From NCBI RefSeq assembly GCF_007859765.1, contig NZ_SIHJ01000002.1, positions 775,615 through 839,614 of the forward strand: a stretch of 64,000 bases of DNA, read 5' to 3'. A model generated the notes under the pieces. It was not told the DNA's origin. It worked only from the letters and a program-made list of their open reading frames with translations, and did not search any database. The position numbers and the translations under genes are program-made. This DNA comes from Posidoniimonas corsicana. GTDB lineage: Bacteria; Planctomycetota; Planctomycetia; Pirellulales; Lacipirellulaceae. Shown here one piece after another: positions 1 through 7,556 of this stretch. How positions within the stretch are numbered: the first letter of the stretch is position 1; each line of letters begins with the position of its first letter.

Positions 1-106
1 CGGCGCCGCGGGCGTGGCTGGGGTTTTGTGTGGCTTTCTAATTGCTATACGGAATTCTAGGCGGCTGGGGGCGATAGAGCCATCCGACCTCGCCAATCTG
101 GGGGAT

Positions 107-739
107 TTATGCAGCCGGTCGCGGGGCCTCTTCGTGTTGTGCCGCCTCGGACGCTGATTCCAGACGGGCCACTTCTCGCCCGATCTCGAACCGCCACCGG
201 TCGGCTTCTTCCTTCGTGCTCAATCGTCTTAACCGTCGCAACGCGTCGGCGTTCCGCCCCATCCGCCGGTGGACATCCGCCAGCAGCAATTGGGCGTCGG
301 CGTCCTGCGCGTCCCGCTTCAGCTGGGTCCGCAGCACGCGCTCAGCGTCTGACCATTCGGCGCGCAGGTAGTGCCGCTGCGCGAGCTGCAGCAGCGCGTC
401 CGAACGCCGGTTTTCCGACAGCTCGGACAGGCCCGCATCCGGGTCGGCCGCGAACTGCTGGCGGGTCTCACGCTGGAGGGCGAGCCGACGCAGTTCGCCG
501 CGGGTCTCAACGAGCGCGGCGATCCACAGCACGGCCACCGAAACCCCGCACGCCGCCTGGACTTGCGGCGCAAGCCACTGGGGCCAAACGACGGTCGTCA
601 GTATCAGGACATTCAGCAGCACCGTAAAGGCTACGGCCAGCGCGAGGCCGGCCAGCGACCCGCTAATCCACAGGTGCGGCAGCCCGGGCCACAGGTAGGC
701 CAACCAGTGAGCACGGCGTCTGCGCGGCGGCTTACTCAT
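107..739 (-). CDS. TPR-containing inner-membrane protein
   Basis: A protein of 210 residues. A basic N-terminus (PPRRRRAHW) is followed by two hydrophobic segments at about residues 25-51 and 60-78. The soluble C-terminal half at about residues 110-170 reads as one to two tetratricopeptide-like helix pairs (SDALLQLAQRHYLRAEWSDA, then DADAQLLLADVHRRMGRNAD). The start was set at the ATG ending at 739 because AGGAG sits about nine bases upstream; the frame continues upstream without a conserved look. The likely role is a membrane-anchored scaffold, but no partner can be named. It stands alone, transcribed away from the small membrane gene at 1035. Topology is inferred from hydrophobicity only. 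Confidence 0.75.
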   Translation of the reverse strand: MSKPPRRRRAHWLAYLWPGLPHLWISGSLAGLALAVAFTVLLNVLILTTVVWPQWLAPQVQAACGVSVAVLWIAALVETRGELRRLALQRETRQQFAADPDAGLSELSENRRSDALLQLAQRHYLRAEWSDAERVLRTQLKRDAQDADAQLLLADVHRRMGRNADALRRLRRLSTKEEADRWRFEIGREVARLESASEAAQHEEAPRPAA

Positions 740-1034
740 CGACCGGGGCTCCTGTGTCCGAAGAGGTCCGTTGCAATCCGGGGGCCAAACCGGCCGCGGC
801 GCGGTTGCGTCCCGCCGGTTGGCGCCGACAAGCCTTGGCATTGCAACGAGTTAGGTACAATAGCATAGCGCATCAATTCCGTTGGCCGCGGCCCTGAGCG
901 GCCGCTGAGAATCTGCGCGGTTTGGCAGGTTCGCGCCTTTTCCCTGCCAACCCATCGGAAGATAACGGAGGGAGTCGATCGGGGCGAGATCGCTTCCTCC
1001 GCCCGCCAGAACCCAAACCCCGTATCCCCCCTGG

Positions 1035-1331
1035 ATGACCCCTCGAACCGCCAGCTTCATCGTCCGCTCCTGCTTTGTCGTGCTGAGCGTCATGGTGCTG
1101 GGCATCGCGGTGAGCCAGTGGTTGGGCCTGTCGCTCCGGCAGTCGCTGCTGATCTCGCTGCCGCTCGCGTTCTTCACCAGCAGCGTGATCACGATGTGGG
1201 CGATGGCGCTCGCCGGCGCGCGGGGCAACAAGACCGGGCAGCTGATGATCATGCTCGGCATCGAGCTGCTGCTGGTCCCGCTGGCGTCGGCGGCGGCGAT
1301 CGCGGCGTACTTCATCGAACGTCAGCAGTAA
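1035..1331 (+). CDS. small three-helix membrane protein
   Basis: A 98-residue protein that is nearly all membrane: hydrophobic stretches at about residues 9-31, 36-59 and 68-94, joined by a short basic loop (GARGNKTGQ). I do not recognise a family. It ends 21 bases before the thiamine phosphate synthase fusion, so the two probably share a transcript. That context does not prove a role in thiamine metabolism. The ATG has no good Shine-Dalgarno sequence. The 295 bases upstream contain an imperfect hairpin around 969-1000 and no further gene. Confidence 0.65.
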   Translation: MTPRTASFIVRSCFVVLSVMVLGIAVSQWLGLSLRQSLLISLPLAFFTSSVITMWAMALAGARGNKTGQLMIMLGIELLLVPLASAAAIAAYFIERQQ

Positions 1332-1352
1332 ATCGAGAGAGCGAGAGAAAAG

Positions 1353-2396
1353 TTGGACGCGGCAACGGCACGGATCCTGGACGCCTCGCTGAACCGCGCC
1401 GCCGAGGGGCTGCGGGTGGTGGAGGACTACACGCGGTTTGTGCTCGGCGACGCGCACCTGTCGGGCCTCGCGAAAGGGCTGCGGCACGACCTGTCGCAGC
1501 TCGGGCAAACCCACCTGCCGGGCGAACGCCGCCACGCCGCCCGCGACACCCCGGGCGATGTCGGCACGCGCATCGACACCGAGTCCGAGCGCCGCCGCGG
1601 GTCGGCGTGGGAAGTCTGCGCCGCCAGCCTGAAGCGGGTGGAGCAGTCGCTCCGCAGCATCGAGGAGTACGGCAAGCTGGTCGACCCGCGGCTGGGCGCC
1701 GAGGCCGAGCGGCTCCGCTACCAGGCCTACACGCTGGAGAAAGCGATCGACACGGGCCGCGTGTGCAGCCAGCGGCTGGCCGGCGTGCGGCTGTGCGTGC
1801 TGATCGATGGCCAATCGGACGAGGACGGCTTCCTCGGCCTTGCGCGGTCGCTGGTCGACGCGGGCGTGGGGATGCTGCAGCTGCGTGACAAGTCGCTCGC
1901 CGACCGCGACCTCGCCCGGCACGCCAGGGCGCTCGTGGAGCTGACCCGCGGGTCTGGGACGCTGGCCATCATCAACGACCGGGCGGACATCGCCGCCGCC
2001 AGCGGCGCCGACGGCGTGCACCTGGGGCTGGACGACCTGTCGGTCTACGACGCCAGGCGGTCGGTCGGGCTGGACGCGCTGGTCGGCGTGTCGACCCACA
2101 ACCTGGACGACGCGCGGCGGGCGGTGCGGGACGGGGCCAGCTACCTGGGCGCGGGGCCGACGTTCGTCTCGCGGACCAAGCGGTTCGACGAGTTCGCGGG
2201 GCTCGACTACCTCCGCGCCGTCTCGGCCGAGGTGAGCCTGCCCACGTTCGCCATTGGCGGCGTCGACGCCGAGAACCTGCCGCAGGTGCTAGACGCCGGC
2301 GCCACGCGCATCGCGGTCGCCTCGGCGGTGACCGCGGCAGCGGACCCAGGGGCGGCTGCGCGGGAGCTGATCGCTGGGCTCGCAGCTGGGAACTGA
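1353..2396 (+). CDS. thiE: thiamine phosphate synthase with N-terminal ThiD2-like domain
   Basis: A 347-residue two-domain protein. Residues 1-130 carry the ThiD2-type signature (LNRAAEGLRVVEDYTRF), a family shown elsewhere to act on hydroxymethylpyrimidine phosphate. Residues 145-345 are a ThiE TIM barrel that joins HMP-PP to the thiazole phosphate to make thiamine phosphate. Visible ThiE motifs are LQLRDK, NDRADIAAASGADGVHLG, GVSTHNLDD, GAGPTFVSRTK and AIGGV near the C-terminus. The fusion pairs two consecutive pyrimidine-branch activities in one cytosolic chain. The start is TTG, supported by a purine-rich leader (GAGAGAGCGAGAG) and by the conserved N-terminus directly after it. It follows the small membrane gene by 21 bases. 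Confidence 0.92.
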   Translation: MDAATARILDASLNRAAEGLRVVEDYTRFVLGDAHLSGLAKGLRHDLSQLGQTHLPGERRHAARDTPGDVGTRIDTESERRRGSAWEVCAASLKRVEQSLRSIEEYGKLVDPRLGAEAERLRYQAYTLEKAIDTGRVCSQRLAGVRLCVLIDGQSDEDGFLGLARSLVDAGVGMLQLRDKSLADRDLARHARALVELTRGSGTLAIINDRADIAAASGADGVHLGLDDLSVYDARRSVGLDALVGVSTHNLDDARRAVRDGASYLGAGPTFVSRTKRFDEFAGLDYLRAVSAEVSLPTFAIGGVDAENLPQVLDAGATRIAVASAVTAAADPGAAARELIAGLAAGN

Positions 2397-2481
2397 CCTA
2401 ACGGATTGGAGAGCGGGCTAGCAGTTCTAGGGACGTGCGGTTCCGCGACTACCGATAGTGGGCAGGGCGATGAAGCCGACG

Positions 2482-2501
2482 CGGCTAACGCCGCTTAGCC
2501 G
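2482..2501. terminator. short perfect hairpin between convergent genes
   Basis: CGGCTAA and TTAGCCG form a perfect 7-bp stem over a 6-base loop, in the gap between the thiE fusion and the convergent orphan gene. There is no T-run, so a role in termination is only suggested by position. Confidence 0.3.
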
Positions 2502-2537
2502 TTAACACACCATCCGGAGCGAGGAACCGGTGGCGAG

Positions 2538-3014
2538 TCACCACCATTTTGGGTAGTTGCGAAGCTGACGATACATATGCTCGATCTCAAGTGTGTAGGT
2601 GTTCATCGTGAACCGCAGTTTGCCCAGTTTGGTCGTGTCGGTGGCCGTGAAAATGTAACTGACGTTATCGCCATCAAGCGAAACTTCAAGTACGGGGTGA
2701 TCGCTCATGTTCTTCAATGATGCGAATCCGTACGTCGAGTTCAACAGAGTTCCGAGCTGCGTTTCAAAAGCACGTAGTGATTGATTGAGAAACCAACACT
2801 TGCGGATTGCGAAGCGATGCTGCTGGAACGGCATGTTCCACACGAAAGAAATGTCAAATGCCACGGATTCGGGTGTATCTGCGGCGTCAACCGGATCGAG
2901 TTGGAGTTCTGCCTGATCGTCTTGGATTAGCGTCAGAGTCGAAGTACTTGTAGGTTCCTGGGGCATAGACAGCCGCCTGACTTTACTCTTGTGGACTCGA
3001 GTCGGCATCGGCAA
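2538..3014 (-). CDS. hypothetical protein of AT-richer composition
   Basis: A 158-residue soluble protein with no signal peptide and no recognised domain. It has an acidic N-terminal linker (residues 17-50) followed by a compact mixed region rich in aromatic residues and alternating beta-like segments (FDISFVWNMPFQQHRFAIRK; GKLRFTMNTYTLEIEHMYRQ), and it ends in YPKWW. An inner ATG at 2966 (MPQEPTST) is an equally good start; neither has a strong Shine-Dalgarno sequence. Base composition is visibly less GC-rich than its neighbours and it sits beside a 640-bp gene-free stretch, which suggests acquisition by transfer. The size and fold impression resemble orphan immunity-type proteins, but that is a guess. 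Confidence 0.6.
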   Translation of the reverse strand: MPMPTRVHKSKVRRLSMPQEPTSTSTLTLIQDDQAELQLDPVDAADTPESVAFDISFVWNMPFQQHRFAIRKCWFLNQSLRAFETQLGTLLNSTYGFASLKNMSDHPVLEVSLDGDNVSYIFTATDTTKLGKLRFTMNTYTLEIEHMYRQLRNYPKWW

Positions 3015-3655
3015 ACGCTTGTGGTTTCAACACAAGAGGATTGTATCACACAGACGCTTCGGACCCGTCTCACGTGTCTTTAGCGTCTCTGCCCTCCACG
3101 CCTCCCAGACCGCCCTTCAATCGGTTCAATCTCCGCCCAAATGCAGATCTTGACTAGAAACCGCCACAGACAGCCCGCTTGGCTACTTTCGGCGCTCCGC
3201 CCCAGCCCGGACCGATGCCCCGCAATCGTCACGGCTATTATGAAACCTGCACAGGCGTGAAACTCTTGCGCACCGGTGTGGCAGCGACTTTCGTTCGCGT
3301 GACGGCTGGCCAGCAGGATGGCTCCTTCGAACGGCAGTTGGTGTGCACAGCACAAGAGGCGCCCCGGCGCCGACGTACGCTTGCGACTCGATCGCCTAGT
3401 GTCGCAAGCGACGCCGACTGTCGCCCGATCGAACTCTGTCGGCTGACGAACCTTCTCGCGGGCGAAAGTCGCTGCCGCACGGTTTTGCTACGCCGGGAGT
3501 TGAACTACTCGAACAGGAGAAAGCAGAGGAGACAGGCCGCATCGCTGCTCTGCCCTCTCTGCTGCCGCCCGCTGTACTGATGCTCTCCACCGTTCCCTGC
3601 TATCCTACATCTCCTTCACCAACCTCAGGCCACCAACCACCAACTACCTCTCCCA
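3015..3655. other. gene-free stretch before manC
   Basis: About 640 bases without a convincing gene. Reading frames here have low-complexity Arg/Ser/Cys-rich translations and no ribosome-binding sites. The right end (3631-3646) holds a CCACCAACCACCAAC repeat that recurs elsewhere in the window and lies where the manC ribosome-binding site should be. A weak inverted repeat built on AGCAGAGG/CTCTGCT lies around 3520-3565. No tRNA or riboswitch was recognised. Confidence 0.6.
3631..3646. repeat. CCACCAACC-type repeat upstream of manC
   Basis: CACCAACCACCAACT ends ten bases before the manC ATG. The same ACCACCA/ACCAACC pattern appears at 28871, at 54051 and, on the other strand, at 38524. The complementary strand is a run of GG pairs separated by T or GTT. 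Confidence 0.6.
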
Positions 3656-4738
3656 ATGCTCCACGCGATCATCATGGCCGGCGGCTCCGGCACCCGCTTC
3701 TGGCCCGCCAGCCGCTCCGCCACCCCCAAGCAGATGCTCCGCCTGGTCGGCGACGAGACCATGATCCGCCAGACCAGCAGCCGCTTCGGCGCCCTCATCC
3801 CGCCGGAGCGGCGGATGGTGGTCACCAACCGCCGGCTGGTGGACGGCGTGCGGGAGCAGCTGCCGGATCTGCCCGCCGGCGCGGTGGTGGGCGAGCCCTG
3901 CAAGCGTGACACCGCGCCGTGCATCGGCCTGGCGGCGCTGCTGGTGACCCGCGTGGCCAACGACCCCGACGCCACGATGCTGGTCTGCCCCGCGGACCAC
4001 GTGATCCCCGATGACGACGCGTTCCAAGACGCGGTGAAGCAGGCCGAGTCGCTGATCAACGAGAGCCCCGGGCGGATCGTCACGTTCGGCATCAAGCCGT
4101 CTTACCCGGCGGAGATCTTCGGCTACATCCAGCGGAGCGAGCGGCTGCCGGACAGCGGCGCGCCGGCCTTCAAGGTCGCCCGGTTTGTCGAGAAGCCCGA
4201 CGCCAAGACCGCGGCCGAGTATGTGAACACCGGCGACTTCTACTGGAACAGCGGCATCTTCGTGTGGCGGGCGTCGACCATCCTCGACGCGCTCCGCGAG
4301 CGGCAGCCGGCCATGCTGGAGCACCTGGAGCTGATCGTCGACGCGTGGAACACCCCGGACCGCGACGCCGTGTTCGACCAGGAGTTCACCGCCATCGAGG
4401 GGATCAGCATCGACTACGCAGTGATGGAGCACGCGACCGACGTCGCCGTGATCGAGGCGCCCTTCGAGTGGGACGACCTCGGCGGCTGGCAGTCGCTCAC
4501 CCGCCGGCTGGGCGCCGACGAGAGCGGCAACACCATCGTCGGCAAGCACCTGGGTTTCAACACCGAGGGGTCGATCGTCCGCAGCTCGGACGACCACCTG
4601 GTGGTCACGCTCGGGCTGAAGGACTGCATCGTGGTGCACACGCCCGACGCCACGCTCGTGGCCAGCAAGCACGACGAGGAGAGCATCCGCAAGGTGGTGA
4701 AAGAGCTCGAGTCACGCGGCTGGGCGGAGCACCTATGA
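3656..4738 (+). CDS. manC: mannose-1-phosphate guanylyltransferase
   Basis: A 360-residue nucleotidyltransferase that makes GDP-mannose from mannose-1-phosphate and GTP, for polysaccharide or glycan synthesis. The N-terminal nucleotide-binding signature is plain (IIMAGGSGTRFWPASR followed by PKQML). The family segments CPADHVI, FGYIQRSERLP, FVEKPDAKTAAEYV and YWNSGIFVW follow in order. It is shorter than bifunctional ManC/AlgA proteins (about 470-480 residues) because the cupin-type phosphomannose isomerase domain is absent. Its TGA overlaps the next ATG (ATGA), so translation is probably coupled to ruvX. The leader is occupied by a CCACCAACC repeat and shows no Shine-Dalgarno sequence. Confidence 0.93.
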   Translation: MLHAIIMAGGSGTRFWPASRSATPKQMLRLVGDETMIRQTSSRFGALIPPERRMVVTNRRLVDGVREQLPDLPAGAVVGEPCKRDTAPCIGLAALLVTRVANDPDATMLVCPADHVIPDDDAFQDAVKQAESLINESPGRIVTFGIKPSYPAEIFGYIQRSERLPDSGAPAFKVARFVEKPDAKTAAEYVNTGDFYWNSGIFVWRASTILDALRERQPAMLEHLELIVDAWNTPDRDAVFDQEFTAIEGISIDYAVMEHATDVAVIEAPFEWDDLGGWQSLTRRLGADESGNTIVGKHLGFNTEGSIVRSSDDHLVVTLGLKDCIVVHTPDATLVASKHDEESIRKVVKELESRGWAEHL

Positions 4739-5259
4739 GCAATGGGGAAATGGGAAAGGCGAAAGGGGAGGATAGCGGAGCTGACGCTCCCCTTTCGCCT
4801 TCCCCCTTTCCCCTTTCGAAACGCGTCGCGGGCATCGACTACGGCACGGTGCGGATCGGCATCGCCATCGGCGACCTGGAGGTCCGCATGGCGTCGCCGT
4901 ACGAGAACTACACCCGCCGCAGCGATCGGCTCGACGCGCAGTATTTCAAGCAGCTCGCCCAAGAAGAGCGACTAGCGAGATGGGTCGTCGGCCTGCCCGT
5001 TCACCTCAGCGGCGAGGAGAGTCAGAAGAGCCACGAGGCCCGCCAGTTTGGCAAGTGGCTGACCGAGCTGACCGGCGTGCCGGTCGACTACTTCGACGAG
5101 CGGTACACCTCGGCCCACGCGGAGGAAATCCTGCAGGCGGCCAACCTGACCAAGAAGAAACGCAAGGCCCGCCTCGACGCGCTGGCCGCACAGATCATGC
5201 TGACCGCGTACCTGGAGTCCGGCGCGCAGGGCAACGACGACCCTGGGTCGATCGGCTAG
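4735..5259 (+). CDS. ruvX: RuvX/YqgF family Holliday-junction resolvase-like nuclease
   Basis: A 174-residue RNase-H-fold protein of the YqgF/RuvX family, which is implicated in pre-16S rRNA 5-prime processing and/or junction resolution. Core motifs are VAGIDYGTVRIGIAI (first acidic residue), WVVGLPVHLSGEES, and FDERYTSAHAEEIL with LDALAAQIML (further acidic positions). The first 28 residues are a low-complexity linker encoded by one arm, the loop and part of the other arm of a strong inverted repeat, so the functional protein starts at about KRVAGID. ATG at 4735 overlaps the manC stop by four bases, and no other ATG lies between it and the core. Confidence 0.88.
   Translation: MSNGEMGKAKGEDSGADAPLSPSPFPLSKRVAGIDYGTVRIGIAIGDLEVRMASPYENYTRRSDRLDAQYFKQLAQEERLARWVVGLPVHLSGEESQKSHEARQFGKWLTELTGVPVDYFDERYTSAHAEEILQAANLTKKKRKARLDALAAQIMLTAYLESGAQGNDDPGSIG
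4753..4803. repeat. strong inverted repeat in the 5-prime end of ruvX
   Basis: A purine arm at 4753-4770 (GGAAAGGCGAAAGGGGAG) pairs with a pyrimidine arm at 4787-4803 over a 16-base loop, 17 of 18 positions. It lies just after the manC stop and encodes the non-conserved N-terminal linker of RuvX. Confidence 0.75.
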
Positions 5260-5331
5260 CGGGGACCAAGATCGCGTCCTTGCCGACGAATCATTTCCCT
5301 TTCCGCCTCGCCAACGCCTTCCAACGCCCGC

Positions 5332-5928
5332 ATGAAACCGACCTACCTTCTTGTCCCGATTGCCATCGCGTGGCTGGGCTGCCTGCTCGCCGGCTGGTGG
5401 AACAAGGCAAACGTGAGCCTCGCCACGACCGGCGATCAGCTTACCGCCTCCCCCGACTGGACCGCCTGGTCGCCGGGGATCGCACTGGGCGTTCTGACAG
5501 CGGCGGCAGGGGCCGTGCTGCTATTCGGCGGGGTCGCCCGTGGCAAAGCGCGTCGACCGGCGTGGATGCTCCTCGCCATCGGCCTGCTGTGGTCCGCCGC
5601 GGCCGCGGTGACCGGGCCGTTTGAAGCGAGCACCGCCAGCAACCAGCAGATCGCCTTCGGAGAGGGTGTGCTGGGCCAGGGCTACACCAGGCGTGTGCCG
5701 CTGGCAGACGTGGAGCGGGTCGAGATCTACGAGACCCGACGACGACGACGACGCGGCACCGGCAAGGGCCGGCGGCTGGTCACGATGGTCGAGTTCCACC
5801 GCGTCGGGGGCGAGGTGGAGTATGTAGGAATGTCCGGTCCGGTCCGCACCGAACTGCTGCGACACGTATTGCCGCTGCTTACCGAACGAGGCGTGGCGGT
5901 GAACGACCGCCGCGCCCCGCCCGAGTGA
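5332..5928 (+). CDS. hypothetical membrane protein with cytoplasmic basic domain
   Basis: A 198-residue protein with three hydrophobic segments near residues 5-22, 47-67 and 78-96, followed by a soluble C-terminal domain. That domain has alternating beta-like strands (QIAFGEGVLGQGYTRRVPLA, VERVEIYETRRRRRRG, LVTMVEFHRVGGEVEYVGMS) and resembles small PH-like membrane proteins. An RRRRRRG run sits in a turn, encoded by a short CGA-type repeat. No family is assigned. It lies between ruvX and a GH29 gene with gaps of 72 and 157 bases and looks independently expressed. Confidence 0.65.
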   Translation: MKPTYLLVPIAIAWLGCLLAGWWNKANVSLATTGDQLTASPDWTAWSPGIALGVLTAAAGAVLLFGGVARGKARRPAWMLLAIGLLWSAAAAVTGPFEASTASNQQIAFGEGVLGQGYTRRVPLADVERVEIYETRRRRRRGTGKGRRLVTMVEFHRVGGEVEYVGMSGPVRTELLRHVLPLLTERGVAVNDRRAPPE

Positions 5929-6085
5929 GCCTCCTGAGCGGATTGAATTCTGCGGGGAGCAACAGCCTTGGTCGCGTGCGTAAGGGCCAAACTTGTGATC
6001 GGCGGTGCGAGGGTCAACAATGGCGGGGCGAGCCGCCAAGCGGGCTCGCCCATCGCATCCCAGCGCCCTCACGTTAGGCCCAATC

Positions 6086-7549
6086 ATGAGACCGTCGCTC
6101 CTGCTGGTCGGCTCGCTGCTCCTTTCAGCCACCGTTTCTCAGGCGACCGAGCCGCCCCGACCCTACGGCGCCACGCCGACCGAACGGCAGCTCCGCTGGC
6201 ACGGGCTGGAGACTTACGGCTTCGTCCACTTCACTGTCAACACGTTCACCGACCGCGAGTGGGGCTACGGCGACGAGTCGCCCGACACCTTCAACCCCAC
6301 CGACTTCGACGCCGACCAGATTGTCCAGACCGCCAAGCGGGCGGGGCTCCGGGGTCTGATCCTCACCGCCAAGCACCACGACGGCTTCTGCCTGTGGCCG
6401 AGCGAGCACGCCACCCACAGCGTGAAGCAGAGCAAGTGGCGGGGCGGCGAGGGCGATGTGGTGCGTGAAATCTCCGACGCGTGCCGGCGGCACGGGCTGG
6501 AGTTTGGCGTGTACCTCTCGCCGTGGGACCGCAACCACCCCGACTACGGCAGGCCCGAGTACCTGACCTACTACCGCAACCAGCTCCGCGAGCTGCTAAC
6601 CGGCTACGGCCCGATCTTCGAGGTCTGGTTCGACGGCGCCAACGGCGGCGACGGCTACTACGGCGGCGCACGCGAGCGACGCTCGATCGACAACCGCACC
6701 TACTACGACTGGGAGAACACCCAGAGCATCGTCCGCGAGCTGCAGCCCGACGCCTGCATGTTCAGCGACGCCGGCCCCGACATCCGCTGGGTGGGCAACG
6801 AGCGCGGCGCCGCCGGCGACCCCTGCTGGCACACCGTCAGCGGCGACGGCGTTTGGCCGGGCCACGCCGACACGAAGGTGCTCAACCAGGGCGAGCGCGG
6901 CGGCGAGCACTGGCGGCCCGCCGAGGTGGACGTGTCGATCCGCCCGGGCTGGTTCTACCACGCCAGCGAGGACGACCGGGTGAAGCGGCCCGCCGACCTG
7001 ATGAAGATCTACTTCGAGTCGGTCGGGCGCGGCGCCAACCTGCTGCTCAACCTCTGCCCGGACCGGCGGGGCCAGATCCCCGAGCGGGATGTGCAGTCGC
7101 TTGCCGCCTGGAAGAACCGGCTCGACCAGACCTTCGCTACCGACCTGGCCCACGGCGCCAGGGCCACAACCAGCAACACCCGCGGCGACGACCCGCGGTT
7201 CGCCCCCGGCAACGTGCTCGACGCCAGCCGCAACACGTATTGGTCGACCGACGACCCGGTCACCTCCGCCGAGCTCGTGCTCGAATTAGCGGCCCCGGTG
7301 ACCTTCAATGTCGTGCGGGTGCGCGAGCACCTGCCGCTGGGCCAACGCGTTGATGCCCTGGAGGTCGACGCGTGGGTCGACGGCGCGTGGCAGACGGTCG
7401 GCAGGGCGACCAGCATCGGCGCCCAGCTACTGCTGCAGACGCCCGACACCACAACCAGCCGCGTGCGGATCCGCATCACCGACGCCGCCGCGTGCCCGGC
7501 GATCTCAGAGGTGGGGCTGTTCCGCATGCCTGACGAGGCGGCGCCGTAG
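6086..7549 (+). CDS. exported alpha-L-fucosidase (GH29)
   Basis: A 487-residue glycoside hydrolase family 29 enzyme, expected to release alpha-L-fucose from glycans. The signal peptide is residues 1-20 (MRPSLLLVGSLLLSATVSQA). The catalytic barrel shows YGFVHFTVNTFTDREWGYGD, LTAKHHDGFCLWPS and GVYLSPWDRN. The nucleophile motif is EVWFDGANGG, with Asp near residue 183. Residues about 345-485 form a beta-rich C-terminal module of the F5/8-type-C (carbohydrate-binding) kind. The start at 6086 was chosen for the signal peptide; frame upstream of it has no conserved look. The gene ends seven bases before the convergent dockerin protein. Substrate is inferred from family only; the acid/base residue cannot be placed by eye. 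Confidence 0.9.
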   Translation: MRPSLLLVGSLLLSATVSQATEPPRPYGATPTERQLRWHGLETYGFVHFTVNTFTDREWGYGDESPDTFNPTDFDADQIVQTAKRAGLRGLILTAKHHDGFCLWPSEHATHSVKQSKWRGGEGDVVREISDACRRHGLEFGVYLSPWDRNHPDYGRPEYLTYYRNQLRELLTGYGPIFEVWFDGANGGDGYYGGARERRSIDNRTYYDWENTQSIVRELQPDACMFSDAGPDIRWVGNERGAAGDPCWHTVSGDGVWPGHADTKVLNQGERGGEHWRPAEVDVSIRPGWFYHASEDDRVKRPADLMKIYFESVGRGANLLLNLCPDRRGQIPERDVQSLAAWKNRLDQTFATDLAHGARATTSNTRGDDPRFAPGNVLDASRNTYWSTDDPVTSAELVLELAAPVTFNVVRVREHLPLGQRVDALEVDAWVDGAWQTVGRATSIGAQLLLQTPDTTTSRVRIRITDAAACPAISEVGLFRMPDEAAP

Positions 7550-7556
7550 CGGGCGG

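Noticed and set aside
3179..3580. 133-codon rightward frame in the gap before manC
   Set aside because: No ribosome-binding site, no domain, Arg/Ser/Cys-rich random-looking translation, overlapping frames on the other strand.
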